From: Streptococcus sp. Marseille-Q0941
GTDB taxonomy: Bacteria > Bacillota > Bacilli > Lactobacillales > Streptococcaceae
DNA length: 64,000 nt
Assembly (NCBI RefSeq): GCF_943736975.1
Contig: NZ_CALSFO010000004.1
Location: forward strand, 1-64,000
Direction: 5' to 3'
Both the position numbers and the translations under genes were made by a program. Below, one piece after another: positions 54,137-64,000 of this stretch. The notes beneath the pieces were generated by a model, which searched no databases, was not told the DNA's origin, and was given only the letters and a program-made list of their open reading frames with translations. How positions within the stretch are numbered: position 1 is the stretch's first letter; the number at the start of each line of letters is the position of its first letter.

Positions 54137-55516
54137 TTAAAAGCCATTATTGTCACTGAGTTCTTTGAACCAGTAGCCTGATTTTTTCAGGCGACGTTCT
54201 TGCGTTTCTAAGTCAAGCTCGACTAAACCATAGCGGTTTTTATAGCTATTGAGCCATGACCAGCAGTCGATAAAGGTCCAGATCAAGTAACCTTTACAGT
54301 TGGCACCGTCTTCGATGGCACGATGAAGCTCACGAAGGTGACCTTTAACAAAGTCAATACGGTAATCATCCTGAATCATTCCATTCTCACGGAATTTATC
54401 CTCACCTTCAACACCCATCCCATTCTCGGTCAGCATCCACTCAATATTCCCATAGTTTTCCTTGATGTTTTGGGCAATGTCATAAATCCCTTGCTCATAG
54501 ATTTCCCAACCACGGTGGGGATTAATCTTACGACCGGGCATGACGTAAGGCTCATAGAAATGCTCTGGCAAGAGCGGACTGTCAGGATGCTTAGCAAAAC
54601 GTGGCGCCATGACACGCAAGGGCTGGTAGTAGTTGACTCCAAGGAAATCTACTGTATGCTCACGAATGAGGTTCAATTCTTCTGCTGTAGAATCTGGCAG
54701 TAAATCATGCTCAGCTAAAATCTCCACTAATTCTTCTGGATAAGTACCCAAGACAGATGGATCTAGGAAAGATTGGGCCTGGAAGAGATCGGCTATACGA
54801 GCAGCTTTGACATCCGCAGGATGTTGGCTACGTGGATAGGCGGGAGTCAAATTGAGGACAATCCCAATCTTAGAATCTGGCAGAATTTCGTGACAAGCTT
54901 TGACTGCAAGAGTGCTAGCCAGTTGAGTGTTATAGGCTACCTGAACCGCAGCTTTGGCATCCACCTTATGTGGATAATGAGCATCATAGAAATAACCAAA
55001 CTCAACAGGAACAATAGGCTCATTGAAGGTAATCCACTGATCTACCAAATCACCATAGGTCTCAAAACAGAAACGGGCATAGTCTTCGTAGGCCTTGATG
55101 GTCGCCTTATTTTCCCAACCATCGCCATCCTCTTGAAGGGCAAAAGGCAGGTCAAAATGGTAGAGATTGACTAAGAGACGGATGCCCTTAGCCTTAATCG
55201 CTTCAAAGACCTGACGGTAGAAAGCCACACCTTGAGGATTGACTTCTCCACGACCCTGCGGGAAAATACGAGACCACTGTATAGAAGTCCGAAAGGCTGT
55301 GTGACCTGTTTCTAACAATAGTTCGATATCTTTTTCCCAATTTTCATAAAAGGTCGATGTTTTGTCTGGTCCAATCCCATTATAGAAGCGATTTGGCTCT
55401 ACTTGGTACCAATAATCCCAGAGATTATCTCCTTTGCCGTCACTAGGTACTCGTCCTTCTGTCTGTGGTCCAGAAGTTGAAGAACCCCAGACAAAATCCT
55501 TTGGAAATTTTAGCAT
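54137..55516 (-). CDS. Glycoside hydrolase family 1 (6-phospho-beta-glucosidase)
   Basis: 459 residues: FPKDFVWGSSTSGPQTEG start, acid/base Glu in ITFNEPIVPVEF, nucleophile Glu in LTENGMGV, and a C-terminal IWTFIDCWSWLNSYKNRYGL. The Ser/Lys/Tyr phosphate-binding trio expected in phospho-glucosidases seems present as KSGY near the end of the region, but I cannot assign it surely. Splits phosphorylated beta-glucosides taken up by a PTS. ATG 55516 follows AGAGGTAGAG. Stands alone, next to proS as I recall in S. pneumoniae. Confidence 0.9.
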   Translation of the reverse strand: MLKFPKDFVWGSSTSGPQTEGRVPSDGKGDNLWDYWYQVEPNRFYNGIGPDKTSTFYENWEKDIELLLETGHTAFRTSIQWSRIFPQGRGEVNPQGVAFYRQVFEAIKAKGIRLLVNLYHFDLPFALQEDGDGWENKATIKAYEDYARFCFETYGDLVDQWITFNEPIVPVEFGYFYDAHYPHKVDAKAAVQVAYNTQLASTLAVKACHEILPDSKIGIVLNLTPAYPRSQHPADVKAARIADLFQAQSFLDPSVLGTYPEELVEILAEHDLLPDSTAEELNLIREHTVDFLGVNYYQPLRVMAPRFAKHPDSPLLPEHFYEPYVMPGRKINPHRGWEIYEQGIYDIAQNIKENYGNIEWMLTENGMGVEGEDKFRENGMIQDDYRIDFVKGHLRELHRAIEDGANCKGYLIWTFIDCWSWLNSYKNRYGLVELDLETQERRLKKSGYWFKELSDNNGF

Positions 55517-55567
55517 AGCTCTACCTCTTTACTTACTCATTTTATCTTTATTTTATCTCATTATAAA

Positions 55568-55612
55568 GAAAAAACAAGGCAAAAACTAGTTACATTTTTG
55601 TCTTGTTTTTCT
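55568..55612 (-). terminator. Terminator after proS
   Basis: AAAAACAAGGCAAAAA pairs imperfectly with TTTTTGTCTTGTTTTT; the reverse strand ends in a U-run. A TATAAT for the glucosidase gene (55560-55565) directly follows. Confidence 0.7.
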
Positions 55613-55626
55613 TCTGATTATAGATT

Positions 55627-57495
<1,869 letters not shown>

Positions 57496-58752
57496 CTAAA
57501 AGAAGGTTCGCATGATGTCGTTCCATGTTACTGCGAGCATCAAAACGACCATAATGACAACTCCAACTAGAGTAACATAGGTTTCAATTTCTTGTTTTAG
57601 TGGTTTACGGCGAATGGCTTCAATGATGTTAAGCACGATTTTTCCACCATCTAGCGCCGGAATCGGAATCAAGTTGAAAATCCCGATATTGATGGAAATC
57701 ATAGCCAAGAAGAACAAGACATTCTCCAGACCATTTTTAGCAGCATCACTACTTGCCTTAAAGATAGCAACAGGCCCACCTAGTTTATTCAAATCAGGTT
57801 GGAAGATCAAGCTTTTCAAGGCATTGAGAATGCGCAAGGCTGAATCAGCCGCACTGGTAAATCCACCTACAAACATAGACCAGATATCTGATTTAAGTCT
57901 TGGTTGAACCCCTAGAATATAACGTCCTTGATTCTCAACAGGTGACACACTGACTTGTTTTTCAGTTCCATTTTCAGAGACGGTGACATCCAATACAGGT
58001 GCTGTTTTGTCCTTGGTCTCTGCTTCAACCGCTTGAATCAAATCTTGCCAGTTACTGATTTCGTGTGAACCGACTTTAGTGATTTGCGCCGTATTTTCAA
58101 TACCGACCTTGGTTAGTGCACTGTCGGGAAGAATACTGAAGTTATTCGTTTGCGTATCGCGAACGCCACCTTGCATGAAAATCAAAATCCAAAAGACGAT
58201 AACGCCTAAGATGAAGTTGTTCATAGGACCTGCAAAGTTGGTAATAAGCTTGCCCCAGACAGTCGCATTTTGATACTGAACATCTAGCGGAGCGATACGA
58301 ACTTCCGTCCCATCAGCTTCTACAATAGTCGCATCATGGTCTACCGAAAAAGTTTTTTCCTCTTCCAAAACCAGACCTGTGATAAAGAGTTTATCCTCAA
58401 AGTCAAACTGGGTTACCTGCATAGGAAGAGCCGTTTGATCGACCTTCTTACCAGACAAATTGATGCGCTTAACCTTGCCATCTTCAGCCAAGGTCAAACT
58501 AACAGGAGTTCCTGTCTTAATCTCTGTGGTATCCTCACTCCAACCTGCCATGCGGACATAACCACCAAGCGGTAGGAGACGAATCGTGTAAGCAGTCCCG
58601 TCTTTTCCAATATGGGCAAAAATCTTTGGCCCCATACCAATGGCAAATTCACGAACCAGAATTCCAGACTTCTTAGCAAAGTAGAAATGGCCGAACTCGT
58701 GAACCACCACGATAATTCCAAAAACAAGGATAAAGGTTAATAATCCTAACAT
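57496..58752 (-). CDS. eep: RseP/Eep-type site-2 zinc metalloprotease
   Basis: 418 residues: HEFGH at 18-22 with His18, Glu19 and His22, a PDZ domain in the middle, and the second motif IPALDGGKI near the C-terminus. Four membrane helices. In streptococci and enterococci Eep trims signal peptides and lipoprotein leaders to release peptide pheromones. ATG 58752 follows GGTGAAGAG. Between cdsA and proS. Confidence 0.95.
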   Translation of the reverse strand: MLGLLTFILVFGIIVVVHEFGHFYFAKKSGILVREFAIGMGPKIFAHIGKDGTAYTIRLLPLGGYVRMAGWSEDTTEIKTGTPVSLTLAEDGKVKRINLSGKKVDQTALPMQVTQFDFEDKLFITGLVLEEEKTFSVDHDATIVEADGTEVRIAPLDVQYQNATVWGKLITNFAGPMNNFILGVIVFWILIFMQGGVRDTQTNNFSILPDSALTKVGIENTAQITKVGSHEISNWQDLIQAVEAETKDKTAPVLDVTVSENGTEKQVSVSPVENQGRYILGVQPRLKSDIWSMFVGGFTSAADSALRILNALKSLIFQPDLNKLGGPVAIFKASSDAAKNGLENVLFFLAMISINIGIFNLIPIPALDGGKIVLNIIEAIRRKPLKQEIETYVTLVGVVIMVVLMLAVTWNDIMRTFF

Positions 58753-58773
58753 TTAATATCTCTTCACCTTTCC

Positions 58774-59577
58774 TTAAAATAAGCCAAAGAGGTGCATAAT
58801 AGGGAAAACAGCCAACATAGAGTCAAAGCGATCCAGCACCCCACCATGTCCTGGGATAAATTTCCCCGAATCCTTGACACCAAAATGGCGTTTCATGGCA
58901 CTCTCAATCAAGTCACCCAATTGCCCTGCAATACTAAAGAAAATAGCAAAGAGCGTCATTTTGTAAATTCCATAAGGAAGGGCAACCGTACTATCCACTA
59001 ACATAAAGATAAGAGTGACAAGCATGGCAGCTAAAATTCCACCAAAGGCTCCCTCGATGGATTTGTTCGGAGAGACTCTCGGAGCCAATCTTCTCTTACC
59101 GAAATTCATTCCGACCAAGTAAGCACCACTATCAGTTGCCCATACGATACAGAGGGCCAAGAGTGCTTTGTCCAAGCCTGCAATTCGAGCATCCACTAAA
59201 GCATTGAATCCAAAACCAACATAGAAACTCATAGCGATTGGGTATACAGCATCTTCAATGGTGTAATTCTTGCTAAAAACAGTGCAACCTAACATGATAA
59301 AAATCACAACACCATATGCGACAACATTCCCATCTACAGGTAAAAATGTCAAGTAGTTTTCTAGGGGGATTGTCAGTGCGAAAGTCGCTAATAAGGTCAG
59401 CAAGCCCTCAGGAGTCATGGTATTTAACCCCTTCATCTGGAGCAATTCACGAACCCCAAGCATGGCTAAAATTCCCATAGCAATCTGTAACCAAAGCCCA
59501 CCAATCACCAAGAGAGGGATAAAGATTGCTAAGGCCAAACCGGCAAATATCGTTCTCTTTAATAAATCCTTTTTCAT
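58774..59577 (-). CDS. cdsA: Phosphatidate cytidylyltransferase
   Basis: 267 residues, eight helices, C-terminal signature SAMKRHFGVKDSGKFIPGHG then GVLDRFDS. Makes CDP-diacylglycerol, the branch point to phosphatidylglycerol and cardiolipin. Starts 9 bases after uppS. Confidence 0.96.
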   Translation of the reverse strand: MKKDLLKRTIFAGLALAIFIPLLVIGGLWLQIAMGILAMLGVRELLQMKGLNTMTPEGLLTLLATFALTIPLENYLTFLPVDGNVVAYGVVIFIMLGCTVFSKNYTIEDAVYPIAMSFYVGFGFNALVDARIAGLDKALLALCIVWATDSGAYLVGMNFGKRRLAPRVSPNKSIEGAFGGILAAMLVTLIFMLVDSTVALPYGIYKMTLFAIFFSIAGQLGDLIESAMKRHFGVKDSGKFIPGHGGVLDRFDSMLAVFPIMHLFGLF

Positions 59578-59586
59578 AACTTTTTC

Positions 59587-60339
59587 CTAAACTCCTCCAA
59601 ATCGACGATTGCGGCGATTATACTCTGCAATAGCCTCTTTCAAAGCTTCCTCATCAAAGTCAGGCCACAAAACATCTGTGAAATAAAGTTCACTATAAGC
59701 TGCTTGCCAAGGCAAGAAATTGCTCAAACGAAGCTCCCCACTCGTTCGAATGATTAAGTCCGGATCACGCAAAGTTTTCGGCAAATGCCTCGTAAAGAGA
59801 TATTCCCCAATCAACTCTTCCGTAATATCACCTGGATTCACCTTAGCATCCAAAACATCCTGCGCAATCAACTTGACCGCTTGTGTAATCTCAGCTCGTC
59901 CACCATAATTGAGGGCAAAGTTAAGAATCAAACCTGTATTTAACTTGGTCAACTCCTCTGCCTTTTTCAAAGCTTCAAAAGTTTGTTTAGGCAAGCGATC
60001 AGTTTCCCCAATCATTTGGATCTTCATATTCTTTTGGTGCAATTCGGGGACATACTTATCATAAAATTCAACAGGCAAGTTCATGATAAACTTGACTTCC
60101 TGGTCTGGCCGTGTCCAGTTTTCAGTCGAGAAGGCATAAACAGTCATAGCCTTGACACCCATATCACTAGCAGCAATCGCTACCGTTCTCAAAGCATCCA
60201 TCCCAGCCTTATGACCAAAGACACGTGGCTGCATCCGTTTTTTAGCCCAACGACCATTGCCATCCATGATAACTCCGATATGTGCTGGCACCACTGCTGG
60301 TGTTTCTGTTACTTTATCTTTTTTAAAAAATCCAAACAT
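59587..60339 (-). CDS. uppS: Undecaprenyl diphosphate synthase
   Basis: 250 residues: Asp26 in HIGVIMDGNGRWAKKR, then GHKAGMDAL, FSTENWTRP and RTSGELRLSNFLPWQ. Condenses isopentenyl diphosphate to the C55 lipid carrier for wall polymers. Extended -10 TGG-TATAAT lies about 35 bases upstream (60374-60379). First gene of uppS-cdsA-eep-proS. Confidence 0.97.
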   Translation of the reverse strand: MFGFFKKDKVTETPAVVPAHIGVIMDGNGRWAKKRMQPRVFGHKAGMDALRTVAIAASDMGVKAMTVYAFSTENWTRPDQEVKFIMNLPVEFYDKYVPELHQKNMKIQMIGETDRLPKQTFEALKKAEELTKLNTGLILNFALNYGGRAEITQAVKLIAQDVLDAKVNPGDITEELIGEYLFTRHLPKTLRDPDLIIRTSGELRLSNFLPWQAAYSELYFTDVLWPDFDEEALKEAIAEYNRRNRRFGGV

Positions 60340-60464
60340 GATTGTATTCCTATTTAAAAATCTATCGTTTCATTATACCATATTTTTCGCTTTTCTTCTA
60401 TCATATTCTCTTATTCTAAGGCGGGATTTCCTATAGAACTCCTATCTTTCCAAACGAACAAGCC

Positions 60465-60493
60465 TTGCATTTCCAAAAGAAAGTTGATACAAT
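60465..60493 (+). promoter_or_regulatory. Promoter of the HhH protein gene
   Basis: -35 TTGCAT (60465-60470), 17-bp spacer, -10 TACAAT (60488-60493). Leader of about 55 bases. Confidence 0.55.
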
Positions 60494-60553
60494 AAAACAT
60501 AAAGATTTTATCCTTGTTCAATCACAGGGGGTTTTTATTGAAAGGATCTTATC

Positions 60554-60949
60554 ATGTCAAAAAAACTACAACGTAAAAAACAATTAAGAAACAGCCTTCG
60601 TCGTTCAGGTGCACTTTCAAACGCTGTAAACAAGGTTGTCGAAGAAACAAAAAAAGTTGTGAAGCATGCTGAAAAAGCTGCAAACGAGGCAGGTAAAGCT
60701 GTTTCTAAGCAAGTTGAAAAAACTGTAGAAGCAACTAAAGAGCAAGCTCAAAAGGTTACTAGCTCTGTAGAGGAATTCGCAGCGAATCTAGGCGGACTTT
60801 CAGTAGACCGTGCTAAAACTTTCTACGATGAAGGAATCAAATCTGCTGCTGACTTCAAAAACTGGACAGAAAAAGAACTCCTTGCCTTGAAAGGAATCGG
60901 TCCAGCTACAATCAAGAAATTAAAAGAAAACGGCATTAAGTTCAAGTAA
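60554..60949 (+). CDS. Small basic protein with C-terminal helix-hairpin-helix
   Basis: 131 residues. The first 20 are strongly basic (KKLQRKKQLRNSLRR), then an Ala/Lys/Glu-rich helix of about 50 residues predicted as coiled coil, then an HhH-type domain ending ALKGIGPATIKKLKENGIKFK. The HhH and basic start suggest nucleic-acid binding; no enzyme motif. ATG 60554 follows AAAGGATC. No terminator is seen before the T-box promoter 13 bases on. Function unknown. Confidence 0.85.
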   Translation: MSKKLQRKKQLRNSLRRSGALSNAVNKVVEETKKVVKHAEKAANEAGKAVSKQVEKTVEATKEQAQKVTSSVEEFAANLGGLSVDRAKTFYDEGIKSAADFKNWTEKELLALKGIGPATIKKLKENGIKFK

Positions 60950-60962
60950 TCTTTCTTGTTCC

Positions 60963-60991
60963 TTGCTTTTCCGTGAAAAACTTGTTAAAAT
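60963..60991 (+). promoter_or_regulatory. Promoter of the valS T-box operon
   Basis: -35 TTGCTT (60963-60968), 17-bp spacer, -10 TAAAAT (60986-60991). Start near 60998. Confidence 0.65.
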
Positions 60992-60997
60992 AAAGCC

Positions 60998-61207
60998 ATT
61001 AGAGGTGTTTTGAATCCCACATTTTACAGAAAGTGGCGGTGCTGAGAAGTCCACAAATGTGTCAAAACTGGTTGCTGATGGATGAAAATGAAATAATATT
61101 GTCTTTTTATTATAAAGACGAGAGTTGCGGGCTCTGCCCGAAATTGGGTGGTACCGCGGATAAACACATTCGTCCCTGTCAAATTGATGACAGGGGCGAT
61201 TTTTTTG
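60998..61207 (+). promoter_or_regulatory. T-box riboswitch (valine specific)
   Basis: Leader of about 210 bases with stem I (GTGGCGGTGCTGAGAAGTCCAC around 61033-61053 as its upper part), a GTC valine codon at 61061-61063 followed by A as expected of the specifier, the T-box GGGTGGTACCGCGG (61146-61159), and the terminator CGTCCCTGTC/GACAGGGGCG with U-run (61171-61207). Uncharged tRNA-Val would favour the antiterminator. It precedes an acetyltransferase, an unknown membrane protein and valS. Confidence 0.93.
61171..61207 (+). terminator. T-box regulated terminator
   Basis: CGTCCCTGTC (61171-61180) pairs with GACAGGGGCG (61189-61198), followed by ATTTTTTT. Competes with the antiterminator formed with the T-box bases. 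Confidence 0.88.
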
Positions 61208-61226
61208 TAGAAAGCGAGGGAGAAAG

Positions 61227-61793
61227 ATGACAAGAGCAGAATTACCGGAACGAATAGAGACCGAGCGTCTGGTCTTGCGAGTCCGTACAGTTGCGGATGC
61301 CGAGGATATCCATGCCTACGCTAGTCTGCCAGAGGTTGCCTATCCAGCAGGCTTTCCTCCCGTCAAGAGCTTGGAAGATGAGATTTATTATCTGGAGCAT
61401 ATCCTTCCTGAACGCAATCAAAAGGACAATCTCCCAGCAGGTTACGGCATTGTGGTAAAAGGGACTGATACGATTATCGGCTCTGTCGATTTCAATCATC
61501 GCCACGAAGACGATGTGTTGGAGGTTGGCTATACCTTGCACCCTGACTACTGGGGTCGAGGCTATGTGCCTGAAGCAGCACGTGCCTTGATTGAACTGGC
61601 TTTTAAAGAATTAGACCTTCACAAGATAGAATTGTCTTGTTTTGGCTCCAATGTCCAAAGTCAACGAGTCTCAGAGAAGCTTGGTTTCACTCTGGAAGCT
61701 CGCATAAGGGATCGAAAAGATGCCCAAGGCAACCGCTGTGACAGTCTGATATATGGCTTGCTGAGGAGTGAGTGGGAGAGTTTAAACTGTTAG
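61227..61793 (+). CDS. RimJ/RimL-type GNAT acetyltransferase
   Basis: 188 residues: RIETERLVLRVRTVADAEDI start, LEVGYTLHPDYWGRGYVPEA acetyl-CoA loop, and NVQSQRVSEKLGFTLEARIR, the RimJ/RimL group. Substrate unknown. ATG 61227 follows CGAGGGAGAAAG. First gene after the valine T-box, so its expression should rise when Val-tRNA is uncharged. The same gene precedes valS in S. pneumoniae as I recall. Confidence 0.92.
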   Translation: MTRAELPERIETERLVLRVRTVADAEDIHAYASLPEVAYPAGFPPVKSLEDEIYYLEHILPERNQKDNLPAGYGIVVKGTDTIIGSVDFNHRHEDDVLEVGYTLHPDYWGRGYVPEAARALIELAFKELDLHKIELSCFGSNVQSQRVSEKLGFTLEARIRDRKDAQGNRCDSLIYGLLRSEWESLNC

Positions 61794-61809
61794 ATGAGGG
61801 AGGTAATTT

Positions 61810-63195
61810 TTGAAATTAATGTGTTTTCTTGAGACCGATGATAGAGTAAGGAAGTTTTTTGTTCAAGTTTGGAAAATATGTTTGAATACGCTTGCTTTTT
61901 TTCCTATACTGTCCCTTGTATCTATTTTAGGATTAACACTTCCCGCATTTTTATTAAGCTTATTTTTTAGCAGGGATATTGCAATTTCTATTCTGGAGAT
62001 AATAACTTTTTTGTTTTTGATATGTTTTTATCTTAAATTATTCTCTAAAAGAAGGATCTCTGAGATTGCTATTCTTACTTATTGGTGTATTTCTATCTCA
62101 ACTTTGATTATATTCTTCCTAATTGATTTAAAATTAGTTATAATTTTCCAGTTTGCATTGATACTGATATATGCATTTAAATATATAAATCGATTTAATA
62201 AGTTTAGAGACTTTCTTACGAAAAGTACTGAATCCTTGGCTTTTATAAATGTTTTTGATGGAATATTCTGCGGAATATTGATTTACTTTTTACAAAATCT
62301 GAATTTAGTTGAATCAATTTTGATTAACGTATCTCAGTATTTCTTAACTAATTATGGTATAAGTGAAAATCAAATAAACAACTGGTTCAGTATTTTAACA
62401 ATATTAATACTACCATCTATATTATCTACCATAAAAAGTATAGTATCAATTAAGATATTTAAAAAAGTTAATAAAGTAGATGTTCCTAAGGGAAGGACAC
62501 TATGGAATGTATATGCCACGATGTTTATTACTTCGTTTTTGTGGTATTATATCTATCTTTATTACTTTTTTTCTAAAGCTATGAATTCTGAGACTGTTTT
62601 ACTAATTGACATTCTTACATTCATTTTATATATAGTACTTTATTCATTCTTTTGGTGGCAAATTTATAATATGATTGGATATGGTGCAAAAGATATAAAA
62701 GAAGTGATTGCTTCATGGCTAACTGCAACAATGAGTATATTATTGTTGACAGTATTTAATCAAGTTGAAAACGAATTAATCAATGCTCTAAGCTGGTTTT
62801 TACCAATACTAATTCCAAATCTAATAGGGGAAATAAATTCTCAGTTTGATACAAATAAATATAAGAAAAAACCAATAAGAACTGATAAAATGGATAGACA
62901 CCTCTATCGAGTTCAAATATATTGTTTTCTTACTTTATTAATGTTGAGTATTATTCCAAAGTTAATTGAAATTATATGGGGATGGAAGATTAAAGTAGAG
63001 TTGGCCAAACTAATAAATTCGTCATTTGATTGGACATCTGAATTTATTGCCTCAACTATAATTGTTTTCTTTTGTTTCATATTATCATTAATTATTGGAA
63101 GGGGCATAATTTGGTTGTTAAAATATTTCTATTTAGATCCATCAAAAAGATATTATAAATTTGAAAAAAATAAAAGGAGAAAAAATAATGTCTAA
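61810..63195 (+). CDS. Unknown polytopic membrane protein inside the valS operon
   Basis: 461 residues with about ten to twelve predicted membrane helices and almost no recognisable motif; two charged loops ([37 protein letters not shown]) and a basic tail ending KNKRRKNN. Start taken as TTG 61810, six bases after GGGAGG; an ATG at 61819 is the alternative. The base composition is far more AT-rich than both neighbours. Its last eight bases overlap the valS start, and the valS ribosome binding site (AAAGGAG) is within it, so it is translationally coupled. Looks acquired and inserted between the acetyltransferase and valS. No family recognised. Confidence 0.8.
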   Translation: MKLMCFLETDDRVRKFFVQVWKICLNTLAFFPILSLVSILGLTLPAFLLSLFFSRDIAISILEIITFLFLICFYLKLFSKRRISEIAILTYWCISISTLIIFFLIDLKLVIIFQFALILIYAFKYINRFNKFRDFLTKSTESLAFINVFDGIFCGILIYFLQNLNLVESILINVSQYFLTNYGISENQINNWFSILTILILPSILSTIKSIVSIKIFKKVNKVDVPKGRTLWNVYATMFITSFLWYYIYLYYFFSKAMNSETVLLIDILTFILYIVLYSFFWWQIYNMIGYGAKDIKEVIASWLTATMSILLLTVFNQVENELINALSWFLPILIPNLIGEINSQFDTNKYKKKPIRTDKMDRHLYRVQIYCFLTLLMLSIIPKLIEIIWGWKIKVELAKLINSSFDWTSEFIASTIIVFFCFILSLIIGRGIIWLLKYFYLDPSKRYYKFEKNKRRKNNV

Positions 63196-64000
63196 AGAAC
63201 TTTCACCTAAATACAATCCAGCCGAGGTTGAGGCTGGTCGTTATCAAAAATGGCTTGATGCGGATGTTTTCAAGCCTTCAGGAGATCAAAAGGCTAAGCC
63301 TTATTCGATCGTTATTCCACCACCAAACGTAACTGGTAAACTCCACCTTGGTCACGCTTGGGATACGACCTTGCAGGATATTATCATCCGTCAAAAACGC
63401 ATGCAAGGTTTTGATACGCTTTGGCTTCCAGGTATGGACCATGCTGGGATTGCCACTCAGGCTAAGGTTGAGGAGCGCTTGCGTGGTGAGGGCATTACGC
63501 GTTATGACCTCGGTCGTGAGTCTTTCTTGACGAAAGTCTGGGAGTGGAAAGACGAATATGCGACGACCATCAAGGAACAATGGGGCAAGATGGGGCTTTC
63601 TGTAGACTACTCTCGTGAGCGTTTCACTCTTGATGAAGGTTTGTCAAAAGCCGTTCGCAAGGTATTTGTTGAGCTTTATAAGAAAGGATGGATCTATCGT
63701 GGTGAATTTATCATCAACTGGGACCCAGCAGCTCGCACAGCCCTTTCTGATATCGAGGTGATTCACAAGGATGTGGAAGGTGCCTTCTACCACATGAACT
63801 ACATGCTGGAAGACGGCTCACGCGCCCTTGAGGTTGCGACTACTCGTCCTGAGACTATGTTTGGGGACGTTGCGGTTGCAGTCAATCCAGAAGACCCACG
63901 CTACAAGGACTTGATCGGTAAAAACGTCATCCTTCCAATCGCTAATAAGCTCATCCCAATCGTTGGGGACGAGCACGCAGATCCTGAATTTGGTACAGGT
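63188..64000 (+). CDS. valS: Valyl-tRNA synthetase, N-terminal part
   Basis: 271 codons visible, running off the window. Class I synthetase with HLGH at 53-56 in [28 protein letters not shown], and the start of the editing domain ([14 protein letters not shown]). ATG 63188 lies inside the end of the membrane-protein gene, after AAAGGAGAAAAAATA. Controlled by the T-box at 60998-61207, more than 2 kb upstream. Confidence 0.97.
   Translation, partial: MSKELSPKYNPAEVEAGRYQKWLDADVFKPSGDQKAKPYSIVIPPPNVTGKLHLGHAWDTTLQDIIIRQKRMQGFDTLWLPGMDHAGIATQAKVEERLRGEGITRYDLGRESFLTKVWEWKDEYATTIKEQWGKMGLSVDYSRERFTLDEGLSKAVRKVFVELYKKGWIYRGEFIINWDPAARTALSDIEVIHKDVEGAFYHMNYMLEDGSRALEVATTRPETMFGDVAVAVNPEDPRYKDLIGKNVILPIANKLIPIVGDEHADPEFGTG

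Overview
The window is a chromosomal segment of a mitis-group Streptococcus (close to S. pneumoniae, S. mitis and S. oralis). The evidence is the AT-rich low-GC coding, extended -10 (TGn-TATAAT) promoters, CiaR-type small RNA genes, the T-box before valS, and gene blocks I recognise from the pneumococcal chromosome (adh-manLMN-pepC-rsuA; ruvB-leuS; gpsA-galU; pbp1b-dapH-M20-rhomboid; uppS-cdsA-eep-proS-bgl; tgt-MarR-LysM-HAD-MATE-thrC). The blocks are joined in a different order from the one I remember in S. pneumoniae. The species cannot be fixed from sequence alone.

Left end, 1 to about 12.2 kb: an accessory region at the 3' end of rpmG. It holds a cadD cadmium-resistance gene cut by the window edge, a decayed tyrosine integrase, and a relic copy of the rpmG 3' end (att). 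Paired 12-bp-spaced repeats lie at the same distance (96-97 bp) from the relic att and from the real rpmG stop. This reads as two elements stacked at the rpmG 3' end. Between the relic att and rpmG lie a complete glycyl-radical sugar operon and a 262-codon unknown gene broken by an in-frame stop. The operon has an activase, a DeoR and a SorC regulator, a lactose/cellobiose-type PTS (IIA, IIB, IIC), a glycyl radical enzyme, a fructose-6-P-aldolase-like TalC and a glycerol dehydrogenase. A coherent but untested reading is import of 1,5-anhydroglucitol or a similar sugar as its 6-phosphate, radical conversion to a deoxyketose phosphate, aldol cleavage to hydroxyacetone plus glyceraldehyde-3-P, and reduction of hydroxyacetone. 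Two operator families are visible, one fitting each regulator.

12.3-32.3 kb: ilvD; an envelope-glycosylation operon (GtrB-like transferase plus two YfhO proteins); a MIP18-family protein; an OatA-like O-acetyltransferase; tgt; a DUF975 membrane protein; a MarR-DUF1304 pair with a tandem palindromic operator; a secreted LysM protein; HAD phosphatase, MATE exporter, threonine synthase; a glutamate-cysteine ligase family protein.

32.3-46 kb: zinc alcohol dehydrogenase with a Rex box lying on its -10; manLMN under a cre site; pepC, rsuA, ruvB, a nucleotidyltransferase; three CiaR-controlled small RNAs; two acetyltransferases; leuS with a duplicated 3' tail.

45.3-64 kb: gpsA-galU, PBP1b with a polyasparagine tail, an EamA transporter, dapH and an M20 deacetylase, 5-formyl-THF cyclo-ligase and rhomboid; a 6-phospho-beta-glucosidase; uppS-cdsA-eep-proS; a helix-hairpin-helix protein; and a valS T-box followed by an acetyltransferase, a very AT-rich unknown membrane protein and the start of valS. 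Three genes (DUF975, rsuA, ruvB) share TGn-TATAAT-N6-ATG, the geometry of leaderless mRNAs.
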